This document shows, piece by piece, positions 37,057-48,156 of a DNA stretch of 64,000 nucleotides; within the stretch, counting starts at the first letter, position 1, and each line of letters starts with the position of its first letter. Source of the DNA: Salinivenus lutea (GTDB lineage Bacteria; Bacteroidota; Rhodothermia; Rhodothermales; Salinibacteraceae); assembly GCA_002894685.1 (NCBI GenBank), contig NCRC01000013.1, forward strand, positions 1 through 64,000, given 5' to 3'. The position numbers and the translations under genes are program-made. The notes below the pieces were generated by a model. The model worked only from the letters and a program-made list of their open reading frames with translations, had not been told where the DNA came from and did no database searches.

Positions 37057-38280
37057 AACAGCCATGCTATCGGTTTGCACCCGAAGGTCGGTGGTGATCA
37101 CGCGGGCGTCGGGGTCGAGCGTCGGGGCCAGGTAGGTCCGTTCCTCCACCGTCTGAATGGGCTCCACCCGCCGCTCGACCAGCATCGAGTCGCCGTCCAC
37201 GGTCCACACAACCGGGGGCTGGTCCGGCTCGCGGGTGTGCACGGCCCGGCGGGGCACGACGTGGTAGGTCCCCTCGCGCCGCCCCACAATATCGACCGTC
37301 GCGTAGGTGCCCACGGCCAGGGGCGGCGCCTGTCCGCTCGGAGACGCCCCCGGCTGCGCCGCGGCGGCCGTCGCCTGCTCGTAGGGGGCGGGCACGCGCA
37401 CCACCACGTCGACGGTGCGAGTCTGCTCGTCGAGGGCCCCTTCCACCCGGTGCACCCGCCCCTCCCACGTAAACGTCCGCCCGCCGTACGTGCTAGCGAC
37501 CGTCGCCGGGAGCGCGGCCGCGCCCGTCCGCCCCGTCGTGCGCCACAGGTTCTGGATGAGGGCCGCCTTGCTGGAGGCGAGGGACACCACGACTTCCACG
37601 ACCTCGGTGCCGTACACGGTGGCCACCGGCGTGCCGGGGGCGACGTACGCCCCCAGATCGGCCTGTTTGGTGCGGACCATGCCGTCGAACGGCACCTCCA
37701 GGCGCGTACGCTCCAGGTTGGTGCGCGCATTTTCCAGGGAGGCCTCGGCACTTTCCAGGTTGGCACGGGCCTGCGCCAGTTGCGGCTCGTTGAAGACGAG
37801 GCGGCCCAGCTCCGTGCTGTCGGGCTCCGGGGCCTCCCCGGTCCGCTCGCGGATGCGCTCGTAGTCGCGCTGGGCGGCGGTGGCCTCCTCCCGCGCCTGG
37901 ATGAGCTGGAACGTCGCCTGCGTCACCTGCGCCTCCGCCTGCGTGACCGCGGTGCGGTAGTCCGACGGATCGATCTGCGCGAGGGGCTCGCCGGCCTCAA
38001 ACCGCCCGCCGCTCACCAGGGCGTCGGAGACTTCGGTGAGGCGCCCGCCCACCTGCGCCGTCAGCTGAATTTCGCGGACGGGCTGCACCGTCCCGTGTCC
38101 CCGCACCTCCAGGCTCCCCGAGCGCACCTCGACCGGCGTCGTGGAGACGAGCGGCGACTGCGGGGGCGGCGGGCTCGTTTCGGGCTGCGGCGCAAAGGCG
38201 CGGAGGAGCCCCACCACCACGACGGCGCCGACGAGAATGCTGCCGCCGAGGAGGTACGGGTTGTAATCACGAAAATCCAT
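37042..38280 (-). CDS. Membrane-fusion (HlyD/AcrA-type) efflux adaptor
   Basis: 412 residues. A transmembrane anchor (about 11-30) is followed by a Pro-rich linker, the first lipoyl half (Ile-Gln-Leu-Thr-Ala-Gln-Val-Gly-Gly-Arg), an alpha-helical coiled coil (about 110-200), the second lipoyl half (Leu-Glu-Val-Pro-Phe-Asp-Gly-Met-Val), and beta-barrel and membrane-proximal domains. It links the RND permease to the TolC-like outlet. Its C terminus and stop codon fall inside AACGTT-type repeats, so the natural tail may have been replaced by the insertion. The overall length is still normal for the family. Confidence 0.92.
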   Translation of the reverse strand: MDFRDYNPYLLGGSILVGAVVVVGLLRAFAPQPETSPPPPQSPLVSTTPVEVRSGSLEVRGHGTVQPVREIQLTAQVGGRLTEVSDALVSGGRFEAGEPLAQIDPSDYRTAVTQAEAQVTQATFQLIQAREEATAAQRDYERIRERTGEAPEPDSTELGRLVFNEPQLAQARANLESAEASLENARTNLERTRLEVPFDGMVRTKQADLGAYVAPGTPVATVYGTEVVEVVVSLASSKAALIQNLWRTTGRTGAAALPATVASTYGGRTFTWEGRVHRVEGALDEQTRTVDVVVRVPAPYEQATAAAAQPGASPSGQAPPLAVGTYATVDIVGRREGTYHVVPRRAVHTREPDQPPVVWTVDGDSMLVERRVEPIQTVEERTYLAPTLDPDARVITTDLRVQTDSMAVRVTR

Positions 38281-38319
38281 CGGAGAGAAGGGTCAATCGA
38301 AAAAACAAAGCCAACGGGG

Positions 38320-39861
38320 CTACTGGAAGAGGCGCGGATCCTCCGCCTCCGCGTCGTCGGTCCAGGTGCCCCCAAGTGCACGGTGGAGGGCCAGCCGGGC
38401 GTTCACGACCGCCAACTGGGCGGCGGCCCGGCGGGTACGGGCCTGCAGCAGGCCCCGCTCGGCGTCCAGCAGGGCCACCACGTCGCCCACTCCCCCCTCG
38501 TATCGGTCGCGCTGCGTCCGGTAGGCATCGCGGGCCGTCGCCACCTGCTGCCTGACGTCCCGGAGGCGCTGCTTCTGTTTCTCGTAGGCAACGAGCGAGG
38601 CCTTCACCTCCCGAAACGCCGTGAGCACGGTCTGCTGGTAGGTCGCCGCCTGCTGTTGGTAGCGGGCCTCCGCCGCGTCGAGGTTGGCGCGCAGCCGCCC
38701 CCCTTGAAAGAGCGGGGCCGTGAGCTGAGCGGCGAAGTTGGCAAACCGCTGGTCGAGGTCGATGAGGCTGCTGAGGGCGCTGCTCTGCGTGCCGCCCGTG
38801 CCGGTGAGGGACAGGCTCGGCAGCATCTCGGCCCGGGCCACGCCAATCTGCTGACGCGCCGCCTCCAGTCGGCGGGCCCCCGCCCGCACATCGGGCCGCT
38901 GCATCAACAGATCAGACGGCAGGCCCGCCGGCACGGGCGACAGGTCGAGCGAGAACGACAAGGAGTCGGGCAGCAGGGCGCGCTCCTGCCCCGCAAACCG
39001 CCCCAGCAGCACGGAGAGCTGGCTCCGGGCCTCGTACAGCTGATTCTCCAACTGCGGCTGCTCCGCCCGCGCCCCCTCCAGGCTCTGCTGGACCGAGTAT
39101 ACCTGGAACGACGAGGCGATTCCCTGGGCGTACCGGTCCTCCGCAATGTCGAGCCGCTGTTCCAGCAGGTCGACGGTGCGCCGCCCCAGCTGCACCTGCC
39201 GCTGGAGGGACGCGGCCTGGAAGTAGGTGGAGATAGTCTGGCTGATGACGGAGATGCGGGCCGTCTGCAGATCGGCGGCCGTGGCAAAGTACTGGTTCAG
39301 GGCCGCCTTGCGCTGGCTTCGGACCCGTCCCCAGAAGTCGAGCTCGTAGGACAGCCCGAGCGTGGCCTGGTAGGTGCTGAACGCAAACCGGTCCGGCACC
39401 GGTTGCTGATCAGACTCCGGGGGTTGCTCCCCGTTTGGGGATCCGCTCTCCCCTCCGCCGCCGATCGCCCCGCCGATGCCGGTGTTTGCGGGCTGGCTCT
39501 GGTAGTTGTACTGCCCGTTCGCGTCGATGCTGGGGAAGAGCGGCGCACGAGCCACCCGAAACTGCGCCGCCAGCTCCTCGACACGCGCCTCCGCGGCCCG
39601 GAGGTCAAAATTTTCGGCCAGGGCGGTGTCCACCAGTGTGGTGAGGGTCGAATCCCCGAAGGCCGTCCACCACCGCTGCGACTCCATGCGGGCCGTATCC
39701 GCCGCGGCGCTCGGCAGCGTGGTGTCGCCTGGGGCCGACGCAAAGGTGCCGGGCAGGTCCTGCTCGGCCTCGGGCGCGGGCAGGGAGGGCGTGAGCGAGC
39801 AGCCCGCCACCGCCAGCAGGCATGCCAGGACGCCGTACAGGCAAGGGCGCAAACGCGTCAT
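38320..39861 (-). CDS. TolC/NodT-type outer-membrane efflux lipoprotein
   Basis: 513 residues. The signal peptide ends in a lipobox Val-Ala-Gly-Cys (Cys21). Two repeated OEP modules follow, rich in long alpha-helices with Ala/Leu/Gln/Arg heptads; typical blocks are Leu-Arg-Ala-Ala-Glu-Ala-Arg-Val and Leu-Arg-Ala-Asn-Leu-Asp-Ala-Ala-Glu-Ala. It forms the outer-membrane exit duct of the RND pump. It sits between TetR and the fusion protein, on the same strand, with 39-41-bp gaps, which supports one operon. Confidence 0.92.
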   Translation of the reverse strand: MTRLRPCLYGVLACLLAVAGCSLTPSLPAPEAEQDLPGTFASAPGDTTLPSAAADTARMESQRWWTAFGDSTLTTLVDTALAENFDLRAAEARVEELAAQFRVARAPLFPSIDANGQYNYQSQPANTGIGGAIGGGGESGSPNGEQPPESDQQPVPDRFAFSTYQATLGLSYELDFWGRVRSQRKAALNQYFATAADLQTARISVISQTISTYFQAASLQRQVQLGRRTVDLLEQRLDIAEDRYAQGIASSFQVYSVQQSLEGARAEQPQLENQLYEARSQLSVLLGRFAGQERALLPDSLSFSLDLSPVPAGLPSDLLMQRPDVRAGARRLEAARQQIGVARAEMLPSLSLTGTGGTQSSALSSLIDLDQRFANFAAQLTAPLFQGGRLRANLDAAEARYQQQAATYQQTVLTAFREVKASLVAYEKQKQRLRDVRQQVATARDAYRTQRDRYEGGVGDVVALLDAERGLLQARTRRAAAQLAVVNARLALHRALGGTWTDDAEAEDPRLFQ

Positions 39862-39902
39862 CTGAAAACCGATCGGGCGGGGAGCAATGAGACGAGCAGC
39901 GG

Positions 39903-40553
39903 CTAGTCGCGGGGCGCGAGACCCCGATAGATCAGATCAAACAGGTGGTCCTTTCGCTCCTCCACGAACGCGTCCCAGTCGCGCTCGGCGGGCGGGTGTA
40001 AAATCTGGACCGTCGGGCGGGCGACGAAGAAATACAGGCACGTCGAGATCACCGTCAGCACCGTGTGGTGCGGGTCCACCGGTCGGATTTCGCCGGCCTC
40101 GACGGCGTCCTCGATCGTGTTCACCAGGATGCTCGGCGGGGTGCGGTCCGTGTTTGTCGCCTCCCGCATGTGCTCGCCGAGCAGGGTGCCCCCCGCCAGG
40201 TTCTCCTGCACCATCAGGCGCATCGCCGCGTCGTGGGTGCGCACAAAGTCGACGTATCCGTCAATGAAGACCCGCAGCGTCTCCGCAAAGGTCGGGGCCT
40301 CCGTCAACGAGATGTCGAACGACGCCATGAACTGCCGCACCGTGTAGGCGAACACGTCCTCGTACAGCGTCCGCTTGTCGCGGAAGTAGTAGTGCAGCAT
40401 CGCCTTGTTGATGTCGGCGGCGTCGGCGATCCCCTGCATCCGAGCGCCCGTGCGCCCCTCGCGGGCAAACACCTGCAGGGCCGCGTCGAAAATGGTCCGC
40501 TCCGTGTCGGAGTATTCGGAAGGGGCGGACAGACTGGCCATAAGGCGGTGCAT
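39903..40553 (-). CDS. TetR/AcrR-family repressor of the efflux operon
   Basis: 216 residues from ATG 40553 (40541 is also possible). The helix-turn-helix is at about residues 30-55, with Ile-Ala-Asp-Ala-Ala-Asp-Ile-Asn-Lys-Ala-Met-Leu-His-Tyr-Tyr-Phe typical of TetR. The C-terminal ligand domain is all-alpha. It lies first in the efflux operon. A near-perfect palindromic site at 40598-40621, 45 bp upstream of this start, is the likely operator, so it should repress itself and the pump until an inducer binds. Confidence 0.9.
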   Translation of the reverse strand: MHRLMASLSAPSEYSDTERTIFDAALQVFAREGRTGARMQGIADAADINKAMLHYYFRDKRTLYEDVFAYTVRQFMASFDISLTEAPTFAETLRVFIDGYVDFVRTHDAAMRLMVQENLAGGTLLGEHMREATNTDRTPPSILVNTIEDAVEAGEIRPVDPHHTVLTVISTCLYFFVARPTVQILHPPAERDWDAFVEERKDHLFDLIYRGLAPRD

Positions 40554-40597
40554 TGGCGCGAGGCGAATGGATGGGGTGGAATTGACGCCCATCCGGC

Positions 40598-40621
40598 TGG
40601 TTCAACCATTTGGTTAAACCA
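40598..40621 (-). promoter_or_regulatory. TetR-type operator
   Basis: Two half-sites, TGGTTCAACCAT and the complement-matched TTGGTTAAACCA, form a 24-bp inverted repeat with 11 of 12 positions matching. Each half also contains a smaller TGGTT/AACCA repeat. It is upstream of the TetR start, in the correct place for autoregulation. Confidence 0.7.
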
Positions 40622-40692
40622 TACGCGAAGATTACAGAACTCCCTGGTCGGTCGCCTTCGATCGTCCGAGACAACGGCAGGGACTACGATTC

Positions 40693-42171
40693 TTACCGTC
40701 TCTCCGCTCCGCCTCGAGAGGACGCCGTCGAGTCCGTAAACGCGTAGACCTCTAGCGTGCTCGGCGGGGGCACAGTGTCCGTCCGGGGCCGGTCGCGGTT
40801 GCGCCCAAGGGTTTCCCAGCGAAGCTGGTACGCTCGCTCGCTACGCCCGACGGAGCGCCTGCCTCTCCCGTCGGCCTCCCGGCGGACATCGCCCGTCCAC
40901 TGCACCCGCATGCCCGGCACGTCGGAGCGCACCCGATCGACGTGGGCCGGGCGGGGCGGGTCCAGCACGGTCTGCCCGACGGGCTGGAGCGTCTTCGGGT
41001 CCAGGAGCCACGCGCCCTCGCCCTGTTTCCAGTGCCAGTACGGCTGCGCCAGGCGCCCCTCTGCTCCCGCCTCCGCGCCCACGGGTCGTGCCGCCCCGGC
41101 CCCGACCCGGCTGGGCAGCGACCCCATCCCGCCAAAGTCCCACCGGACCGACCAGTCGCTCGTCTGGTGAATCTGCCACGCGCCCCTCTCCCAGCGGGCG
41201 TTGTAGATCTGGCTGTGCCCCGCGTCGTCGTACCGGTGGTACCCGACAACGGGCCGGTTCTGATGGTCAAACCCGAGCGCAAAGCCCATGTTGATGAGCC
41301 CCTCGCCCGGCCCGGCGGGATCCACGACCGCAGCCGAATCGGCGGGCGTGACCGGGAGCGAGAGGGCCGTGCCGCCCGCCGTCTCCCAGTGCCGCAGGTC
41401 CGCGCTTCGCATGTAGGAGAGGTCGTGGTTCGTCGCGGCGTCCGGGGTGTTGCGCCACATCCACACCACGTGGAAGCGGCCGTCCGGCCCCCGCGTGGGA
41501 CCGATGGGGTAGGCATTCATGTCCTGCGGGCCGCCGTCGAGGAGGGGCGTATCGAGCAGCCGCCGCCACTGCTCCGCCTCGGCGTCGTAGACGTTGTAGA
41601 TGCGCCGGCCGTCTCCACTTCCGCCGTCCCGGTAGCCGAAGACGAGTCGCCCGTCCGGTCCCTTCAGGAACGTCGGGTAGGTGCACTGCTCCTCGTCGCG
41701 CCCGACCATGTCCTCGACCCGCTCCAGGGTTCGGATATCCAGGGGCTCCTCGGTCCGAAAGTACGTTAGCGGGTCGACGTGCATGTTGCCGCTCAGGTGG
41801 AGCTGGTCGTTCGCGTCGACCGCCATCGTGAGGTAGTTGTGGCTATCCCACGGCACGCGCTCGTCGAGCCGCACGCGGGTCCAGTCGTCGCTGTCGAGCG
41901 GGCGGGCGGCCACCGTCAGGTGCCGCTCGTGGTCGTAGTACGCGACGAACTGGCGGTCCGCATGCGTCAGCAGGGCAAACTCCACCGGAAGGCCCGACCA
42001 CACGGAATCCACTGCAACAACCTCCGCCACGCGCAGCGTATCCCGCGACGGCCCGCCGGTCGCCTCAAGATTCACGGGGACGCCCCCGACGGTCAGATAC
42101 GCAAGTGCCCCCAGCACCGCGGCCCGGACAGCGTACCTGAGGACCGCCGAATTTGGTCGCAGTGTGGACAT
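40693..42171 (-). CDS. BNR_4-type beta-propeller protein, distal gene of PUL 2
   Basis: 492 residues from ATG 42171, with a signal peptide or membrane anchor at about 13-35. The propeller has the PF15892-type segment His-Leu-Ser-Gly-Asn-Met-His-Val-Asp-Pro-Leu-Thr-Tyr-Phe-Arg, and several Trp/Gly/Asp-rich blades. This family contains ulvan and rhamnogalacturonan-type polysaccharide lyases or hydrolases (for example PL24/PL25, PL27 and GH145 relatives). A second BNR_4 gene lies upstream in the same run. Given GH30, GH51, GH43 and GH2 neighbours, removal of a terminal rhamnose or uronic acid is a possible role; specific activity is unproven. Confidence 0.65.
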   Translation of the reverse strand: MSTLRPNSAVLRYAVRAAVLGALAYLTVGGVPVNLEATGGPSRDTLRVAEVVAVDSVWSGLPVEFALLTHADRQFVAYYDHERHLTVAARPLDSDDWTRVRLDERVPWDSHNYLTMAVDANDQLHLSGNMHVDPLTYFRTEEPLDIRTLERVEDMVGRDEEQCTYPTFLKGPDGRLVFGYRDGGSGDGRRIYNVYDAEAEQWRRLLDTPLLDGGPQDMNAYPIGPTRGPDGRFHVVWMWRNTPDAATNHDLSYMRSADLRHWETAGGTALSLPVTPADSAAVVDPAGPGEGLINMGFALGFDHQNRPVVGYHRYDDAGHSQIYNARWERGAWQIHQTSDWSVRWDFGGMGSLPSRVGAGAARPVGAEAGAEGRLAQPYWHWKQGEGAWLLDPKTLQPVGQTVLDPPRPAHVDRVRSDVPGMRVQWTGDVRREADGRGRRSVGRSERAYQLRWETLGRNRDRPRTDTVPPPSTLEVYAFTDSTASSRGGAERR

Positions 42172-42261
42172 CAGGACGGGAGGAACGGGAAACAACGGCG
42201 GTGAAAAACGCGGGCACGGCGGAGCCGGAAGCGTCGGAACGACGGGATACACGCCGACGCG

Positions 42262-43839
42262 CTATTGCAGCTCCAGCGACACAACGGCCTTGGCGGGCAG
42301 TTCGACCGTGAGGGTGCCGTTCTCGAGCTGGGCGCCGTCGAAGGACGAGGGCTGGAGGCGGGTGGGCGCCTCGAACGTGTTGTGCGCGCTCATCTGATCG
42401 GCGGTTAGCACCCGGCCCGACACCGTCGAGGTGTCCAGCCCCCGCAGGTCGACCGACACCGTCCGCGCCCGGCTCGGGTCCGTGTTCGCCATCGTTACGC
42501 GGATGCGCCCCTGGTCGTCGACGGAGGCGGAGGCGCTGACAGCCGGGGCCTCCTCGCCATCGTGTGCGTAGGTGCCCCGCTCCAGATCCATGGGCAGGAG
42601 CGTGGCGTCCTGGTGGGCCTTGTACATGTCGAAGACGTGGTAGGTGGGCGTCTTCACCAGCTGGCCGTCGTCGTAGAGGACGAGCGCCTGCAGCACATTC
42701 ACCGTCTGGGCCAGGTTGGCCATCCGCACGCGGTCGGCGTGCCGGTTGAAGATGTTGAGGTGAAGGGCCGCAACCAGGGCATCGCGCAGCGTATTCTGCT
42801 GCTTCAGAAAGCCCGGCTTGGTGCCCGGCATCGGGTCGTGCCACATGCCCCACTCGCCCACGATGAGGGCCGTCTCCTGCTCCGGATCGTACTGATCCAT
42901 AATGGCGGAGTGGCGTGTGATCAGCTCATCGATGTACCAGGCGCCCTGCATGGCCTCGTGCCACTCGCCTTCCGTGAAGTCGGTGGCCGAGCCCTTGTTT
43001 TCCCAGGTGCCCACGACGGTATAGTGATGCAGGTCGATGCCGTCGATCATCCCACCGGCCTCTTCCATCAGGGTGCGCGTCCACTCGTAGTCGCTGCCGC
43101 TCGGGCCGGCGGCGATGCGGTAGGGCTCCGGGCCATACGGGGGCCAGAGGTAGGTCGCGTAGCGCTTGTACAGGTCGGCGTAGTAGTCGGCGCTCATGTT
43201 GCCCCCACAGCCCCAGCTCTCGTTGCCGACGCCCCAGTACCTCACGTTCCACGGCTCCTCGCGGCCGTGTTCGGCGCGGAGGTCGGCCATCGGGCCCGGC
43301 CCGTCGTGGTTCATGTATTCCCACCAGTTGGCCATCTCCTCGACCGTGCCGCTGCCCACGTTGCCCACGATGATGGGCTCGGCGTCGAGACGATCGACAA
43401 GGCCCATAAACTCATGCGTCCCAAAACTATTGTCCCGCGTGACGTTGCCCCAGATGGCATTCACAATCGACGGGCGCTCCTCTTGTGGCCCCACGCCGTC
43501 GCGCCAATGGTAGTAGTCGGCAAAGCAGCCGCCGGGCCAGCGCACATTCGGAATGTTGAGCTGGTTGAGGGCCTCGATCACCTGCTGGTTGTACTGCCAG
43601 TTGCCCCGGTCGTCCTGAATCCAGAAGCCGCCGTAGATGTCCTCGCCCAGGTGCTCGGCAAAGTGGCCGTAGATGTGACGGTTGATGGTGGTCTCGCCCT
43701 GATCGGCGCTAATCGCTCCTTCAAGGGAGGGGGCCTCTTGAGCATGTGCGGGCACGCCAAGCAAAAGGCCCATGAGCATTGTGAGGGCGACAAGACGTAC
43801 GGGACGACGCCCGGGGCAAACAGTCGATAGAAAACACAT
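42262..43839 (-). CDS. GH51 alpha-L-arabinofuranosidase (PUL 2)
   Basis: 525 residues. A signal peptide ends Ala-His-Ala-Gln. The catalytic acid/base is Glu207 in Val-Gly-Asn-Glu-Ser-Trp-Gly, and the nucleophile is Glu329 in Ile-Val-Gly-Glu-Trp-Gly. Other family landmarks are Gly-His-Phe-Ala-Glu-His-Leu, Asn-Val-Arg-Trp-Pro-Gly-Gly-Cys-Phe and the C-terminal beta-sandwich with Leu-Pro-Ala-Lys-Ala-Val. It should release arabinose from arabinan or arabinogalactan side chains in the periplasm. It is between ThuA and the distal BNR_4 gene on the same strand. Confidence 0.93.
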   Translation of the reverse strand: MCFLSTVCPGRRPVRLVALTMLMGLLLGVPAHAQEAPSLEGAISADQGETTINRHIYGHFAEHLGEDIYGGFWIQDDRGNWQYNQQVIEALNQLNIPNVRWPGGCFADYYHWRDGVGPQEERPSIVNAIWGNVTRDNSFGTHEFMGLVDRLDAEPIIVGNVGSGTVEEMANWWEYMNHDGPGPMADLRAEHGREEPWNVRYWGVGNESWGCGGNMSADYYADLYKRYATYLWPPYGPEPYRIAAGPSGSDYEWTRTLMEEAGGMIDGIDLHHYTVVGTWENKGSATDFTEGEWHEAMQGAWYIDELITRHSAIMDQYDPEQETALIVGEWGMWHDPMPGTKPGFLKQQNTLRDALVAALHLNIFNRHADRVRMANLAQTVNVLQALVLYDDGQLVKTPTYHVFDMYKAHQDATLLPMDLERGTYAHDGEEAPAVSASASVDDQGRIRVTMANTDPSRARTVSVDLRGLDTSTVSGRVLTADQMSAHNTFEAPTRLQPSSFDGAQLENGTLTVELPAKAVVSLELQ

Positions 43840-43899
43840 GGCAGCGATTTTGATGGAACGAAACGAAGCAACATCGGAGCGAGAAAGGTACCCCGCCTG

Positions 43900-44661
43900 T
43901 TAGTCGGGAGGCGAGAACGCGGCCCACCGGAGCCCGCCAAGCAGGTGTTGTCGAAAGAGCGGGCTTTCGTACGAGGCCGTGGTGTGGCCGAGCGCGGTAT
44001 ACCAGGCCCGCCCGCCCTCGAAGGTGTGGTGCCACGCGATGGGGTGATCCTCGCCCATCGTGCCGCCCTCAAAGGTCGACTCGTCGAGGGTCAGCAGCAC
44101 CTGCACCGCGTCGCGGGGGTTGGAGCGGAAGTTGTACCACTCGTCTTCCCGGACCCACTCCGCGGGGAGCATGCGCGTGGAGACGTGCGTCGAATCCTCG
44201 ACCCGAACCGTGGCCTCCTGAATCTCCGGATGCGCGTCGAAGAAGGCCCCGACGAGGCGCCCGTACCAGTCCCAGTCGTACTCGCCGGCGGAGGCCGAGT
44301 GGACGCCCACGTAGGCGCCCCCGTCTCGGATGTACTCGCGGAACGCCTCCTGCCCCTCCGCGCCCAAAAAGTCGCCGGAGGTATTCAGGAAGACGACCAC
44401 GTCGTAGGCCGCCAGGCGCTCCCGGCGGAAGACCGTGCTGTCCTCGGTGCTCTCCACGGAAAACCCGTACTCGGCCCCCAGCTCTCGGAAGGCCTCGTGT
44501 CCGTCCGGGATGGCCCGATGGCGGTAGCCGTTGGTCTTTGAAAAGACCAGCACCGAGTCGCCCGTCAGGGCCTGCGTCGCCCCCGCGTCCTGCGCCGGGG
44601 CCGTAGACGGCCACAGCCCTCCGATCAGGAGGAGAACGCTCAGACCAATTATCCCCCTCAT
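43900..44661 (-). CDS. Exported ThuA-domain protein (PUL 2)
   Basis: 253 residues from ATG 44661, chosen because it begins a clean signal peptide (hydrophobic segment then Ala-Pro-Ala-Gln-Asp). A ThuA-like alpha/beta fold is evident from Val-Leu-Val-Phe-Ser-Lys-Thr-Asn-Gly-Tyr-Arg-His, Val-Val-Phe-Leu-Asn-Thr-Ser-Gly-Asp, Gly-Gly-Ala-Tyr-Val-Gly-Val-His-Ser-Ala and His-Pro-Ile-Ala-Trp-His-His. ThuA proteins are linked to trehalose or other sugar use, often near PULs, with poorly defined activity. Genes on both sides run in the same direction. Confidence 0.85.
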   Translation of the reverse strand: MRGIIGLSVLLLIGGLWPSTAPAQDAGATQALTGDSVLVFSKTNGYRHRAIPDGHEAFRELGAEYGFSVESTEDSTVFRRERLAAYDVVVFLNTSGDFLGAEGQEAFREYIRDGGAYVGVHSASAGEYDWDWYGRLVGAFFDAHPEIQEATVRVEDSTHVSTRMLPAEWVREDEWYNFRSNPRDAVQVLLTLDESTFEGGTMGEDHPIAWHHTFEGGRAWYTALGHTTASYESPLFRQHLLGGLRWAAFSPPD

Positions 44662-44835
44662 TGTCCTCCACACGCCGACGGGCGAGGGGAAAAAGACGGC
44701 CGCAGCCGTTGATCGCAGCATGAGATCAATAGCCATTGTGGGGGTAGAATCACGCATTCGCCAGCCGCCCTCCATGCGTCCACGACCCCATGGACGCAAC
44801 GGAGGGGGCCCGACGGCGCATCGAAGGCGTCACGG

Positions 44836-48156
<3,321 letters not shown>

